Shown: positions 15,140-15,557 of the stretch, piece by piece
Layout of the letters: each line of letters starts with the position of its first letter
Position numbering within the stretch: position 1 is the stretch's first letter
Source of the DNA: Anaerorhabdus sp036641015
GTDB lineage: Bacteria; Bacillota_I; Bacilli_A; Erysipelotrichales; Erysipelotrichaceae
Direction: 5' to 3'
DNA: 15,557 nucleotides
Assembly: GCF_036641015.1 (NCBI RefSeq)
Contig: NZ_JAVWFO010000041.1
Coordinates: 1 to 15,557, forward strand
Notes under the pieces: model-generated
Databases searched by the model: none
What the model saw: the letters and a program-made list of their open reading frames with translations, nothing else
Told to the model about the DNA's origin: nothing
Program-made: the position numbers and the translations under genes

Positions 15140-15157
15140 AAAACTATTAATACTTCA

Positions 15158-15496
15158 TCACCTCTCTCTTACCTCTTTATCAAGGTCTAATCTTAATTGT
15201 CCGTTTGCATCTGGAAAATGCTCTAAAGCTTTAACTAGTCCTCTCTTTGCTTTTGCAATTTCTCTAATTCGACTTGTCATCTGCCCAATACTTGCAAGTA
15301 GTTCTTTTCTATCAGCAGCATAATAATATCCTTCATCACCACTGCATATGGGATTGCCATCATTTCTTAATTGATTGACTAATTTCCTGACAGTTCTTGA
15401 ACTTATACAGAATCTACTTTGCAGATATGCGCTGGGTACTGCTTTAGAGGTTCCTGTGTGATACTCTTTTAGATAAATTAAAAAATCATGTTCCAC
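15158..15496 (-). CDS. winged helix-turn-helix protein of the mobile element
   Basis: A 112-residue protein with a helix-turn-helix at about residues 22-46 (AYLQSRFCISSRTVRKLVNQL) and a wing (PICSGDEGYYYA, about 49-60), the BirA-like or HTH_11 pattern. A helical tail follows (ELLASIGQMTSRIREIAKAKRGLVKAL). It probably binds DNA. Relatives in conjugative elements stand next to the adenine methylase, but their role is not known to me. The start is GTG at 15496, with an excellent AAAGGAGG 7 bases upstream. The frame stays open to the window edge without another start codon. Its stop overlaps the GAGGTGA that serves as the methylase ribosome site, so the pair is coupled. The end of an upstream gene may lie in 15525-15557 but cannot be assigned. 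Confidence 0.75.
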   Translation of the reverse strand: MEHDFLIYLKEYHTGTSKAVPSAYLQSRFCISSRTVRKLVNQLRNDGNPICSGDEGYYYAADRKELLASIGQMTSRIREIAKAKRGLVKALEHFPDANGQLRLDLDKEVRER

Positions 15497-15557
15497 CTCC
15501 TCGCCTCCTTTCTCATGCCATGTTTCATAACACTGTGGATATGATTGTTTTGGGCAA

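Larger units (their letters stand above)
11925..15557 (-). mobile_element. fragment of an integrative conjugative element (right side beyond window)
   Basis: Six leftward genes with tight spacing and strong ribosome sites: winged-helix protein, D12 adenine methylase, AbrB-like Cys-knuckle protein, YodL protein, DUF6133-type protein and SLH protein. I know this combination from clostridial conjugative elements. The stretch is visibly richer in G and C than the AT-rich DNA to its left. No integrase, relaxase, type IV secretion gene or att repeat is in view, so the class is inferred from cargo only. The left boundary is the abrupt break inside the SLH gene. Confidence 0.6.

Noticed and set aside
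15497..15557. End of an upstream gene at the right edge
   Set aside because: All three minus-strand frames are short here, one closing at 15525-15527. There is too little sequence to tell which is real.

Overview
The window is AT-rich DNA from a low-GC Gram-positive bacterium with a cell wall, most likely Bacilli or Erysipelotrichia-like. Three things support this: strong AGGAGG-type ribosome sites, a membrane-anchored peptidoglycan hydrolase with a Listeria-Bacteroides-type repeat, and RqcH. It looks like draft or metagenome assembly, because exactly 100 N (7780-7879) interrupt one gene. No genus can be named safely.

Left part (1-11924) is host chromosome. It starts inside rpsD (ribosomal protein S4), followed by convergent gmk (guanylate kinase, GTG start). 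gmk is divergent from rqcH (ribosome quality control). rqcH meets a leftward four-gene operon tail to tail: ogt (alkyl-DNA transferase), a 940-residue glucosaminidase-type wall hydrolase, a stand-alone ParB-like protein and rluB (rRNA pseudouridine synthase). ogt is divergent from an AlkD-like DNA glycosylase, and their predicted -10 boxes overlap. Next comes a convergent leftward pair, an RlmA-type 23S rRNA methyltransferase (broken by the gap) and a small membrane protein, then a CLC-type chloride transporter with a C-terminal RCK_C-like domain, then a membrane-bound diguanylate cyclase.

Right part (about 11925-15557) differs. Its genes run leftward with tight spacing and visibly more G+C. 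They are a winged-helix protein, a D12-class adenine methylase, a protein with two AbrB-like halves around a CxxCxxCxxC knuckle, a YodL-domain protein, a small single-helix DUF6133-type protein and an SLH-domain surface protein. I recognise this set as cargo or maintenance genes of clostridial integrative conjugative elements. No integrase, relaxase or att site is in view, so this is a fragment.

The two parts meet abruptly inside the SLH gene. Its Ig-like domain stops and its last codons are read out of frame from the start of the diguanylate cyclase gene. This is either a deletion or rearrangement that fused the element to the chromosome, or a misjoin. If real, element transcription would run into the cyclase. 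Five terminators and several promoters are visible. No tRNA, rRNA, CRISPR array or insertion sequence was seen, and no stretch over 300 bases lacks a gene.
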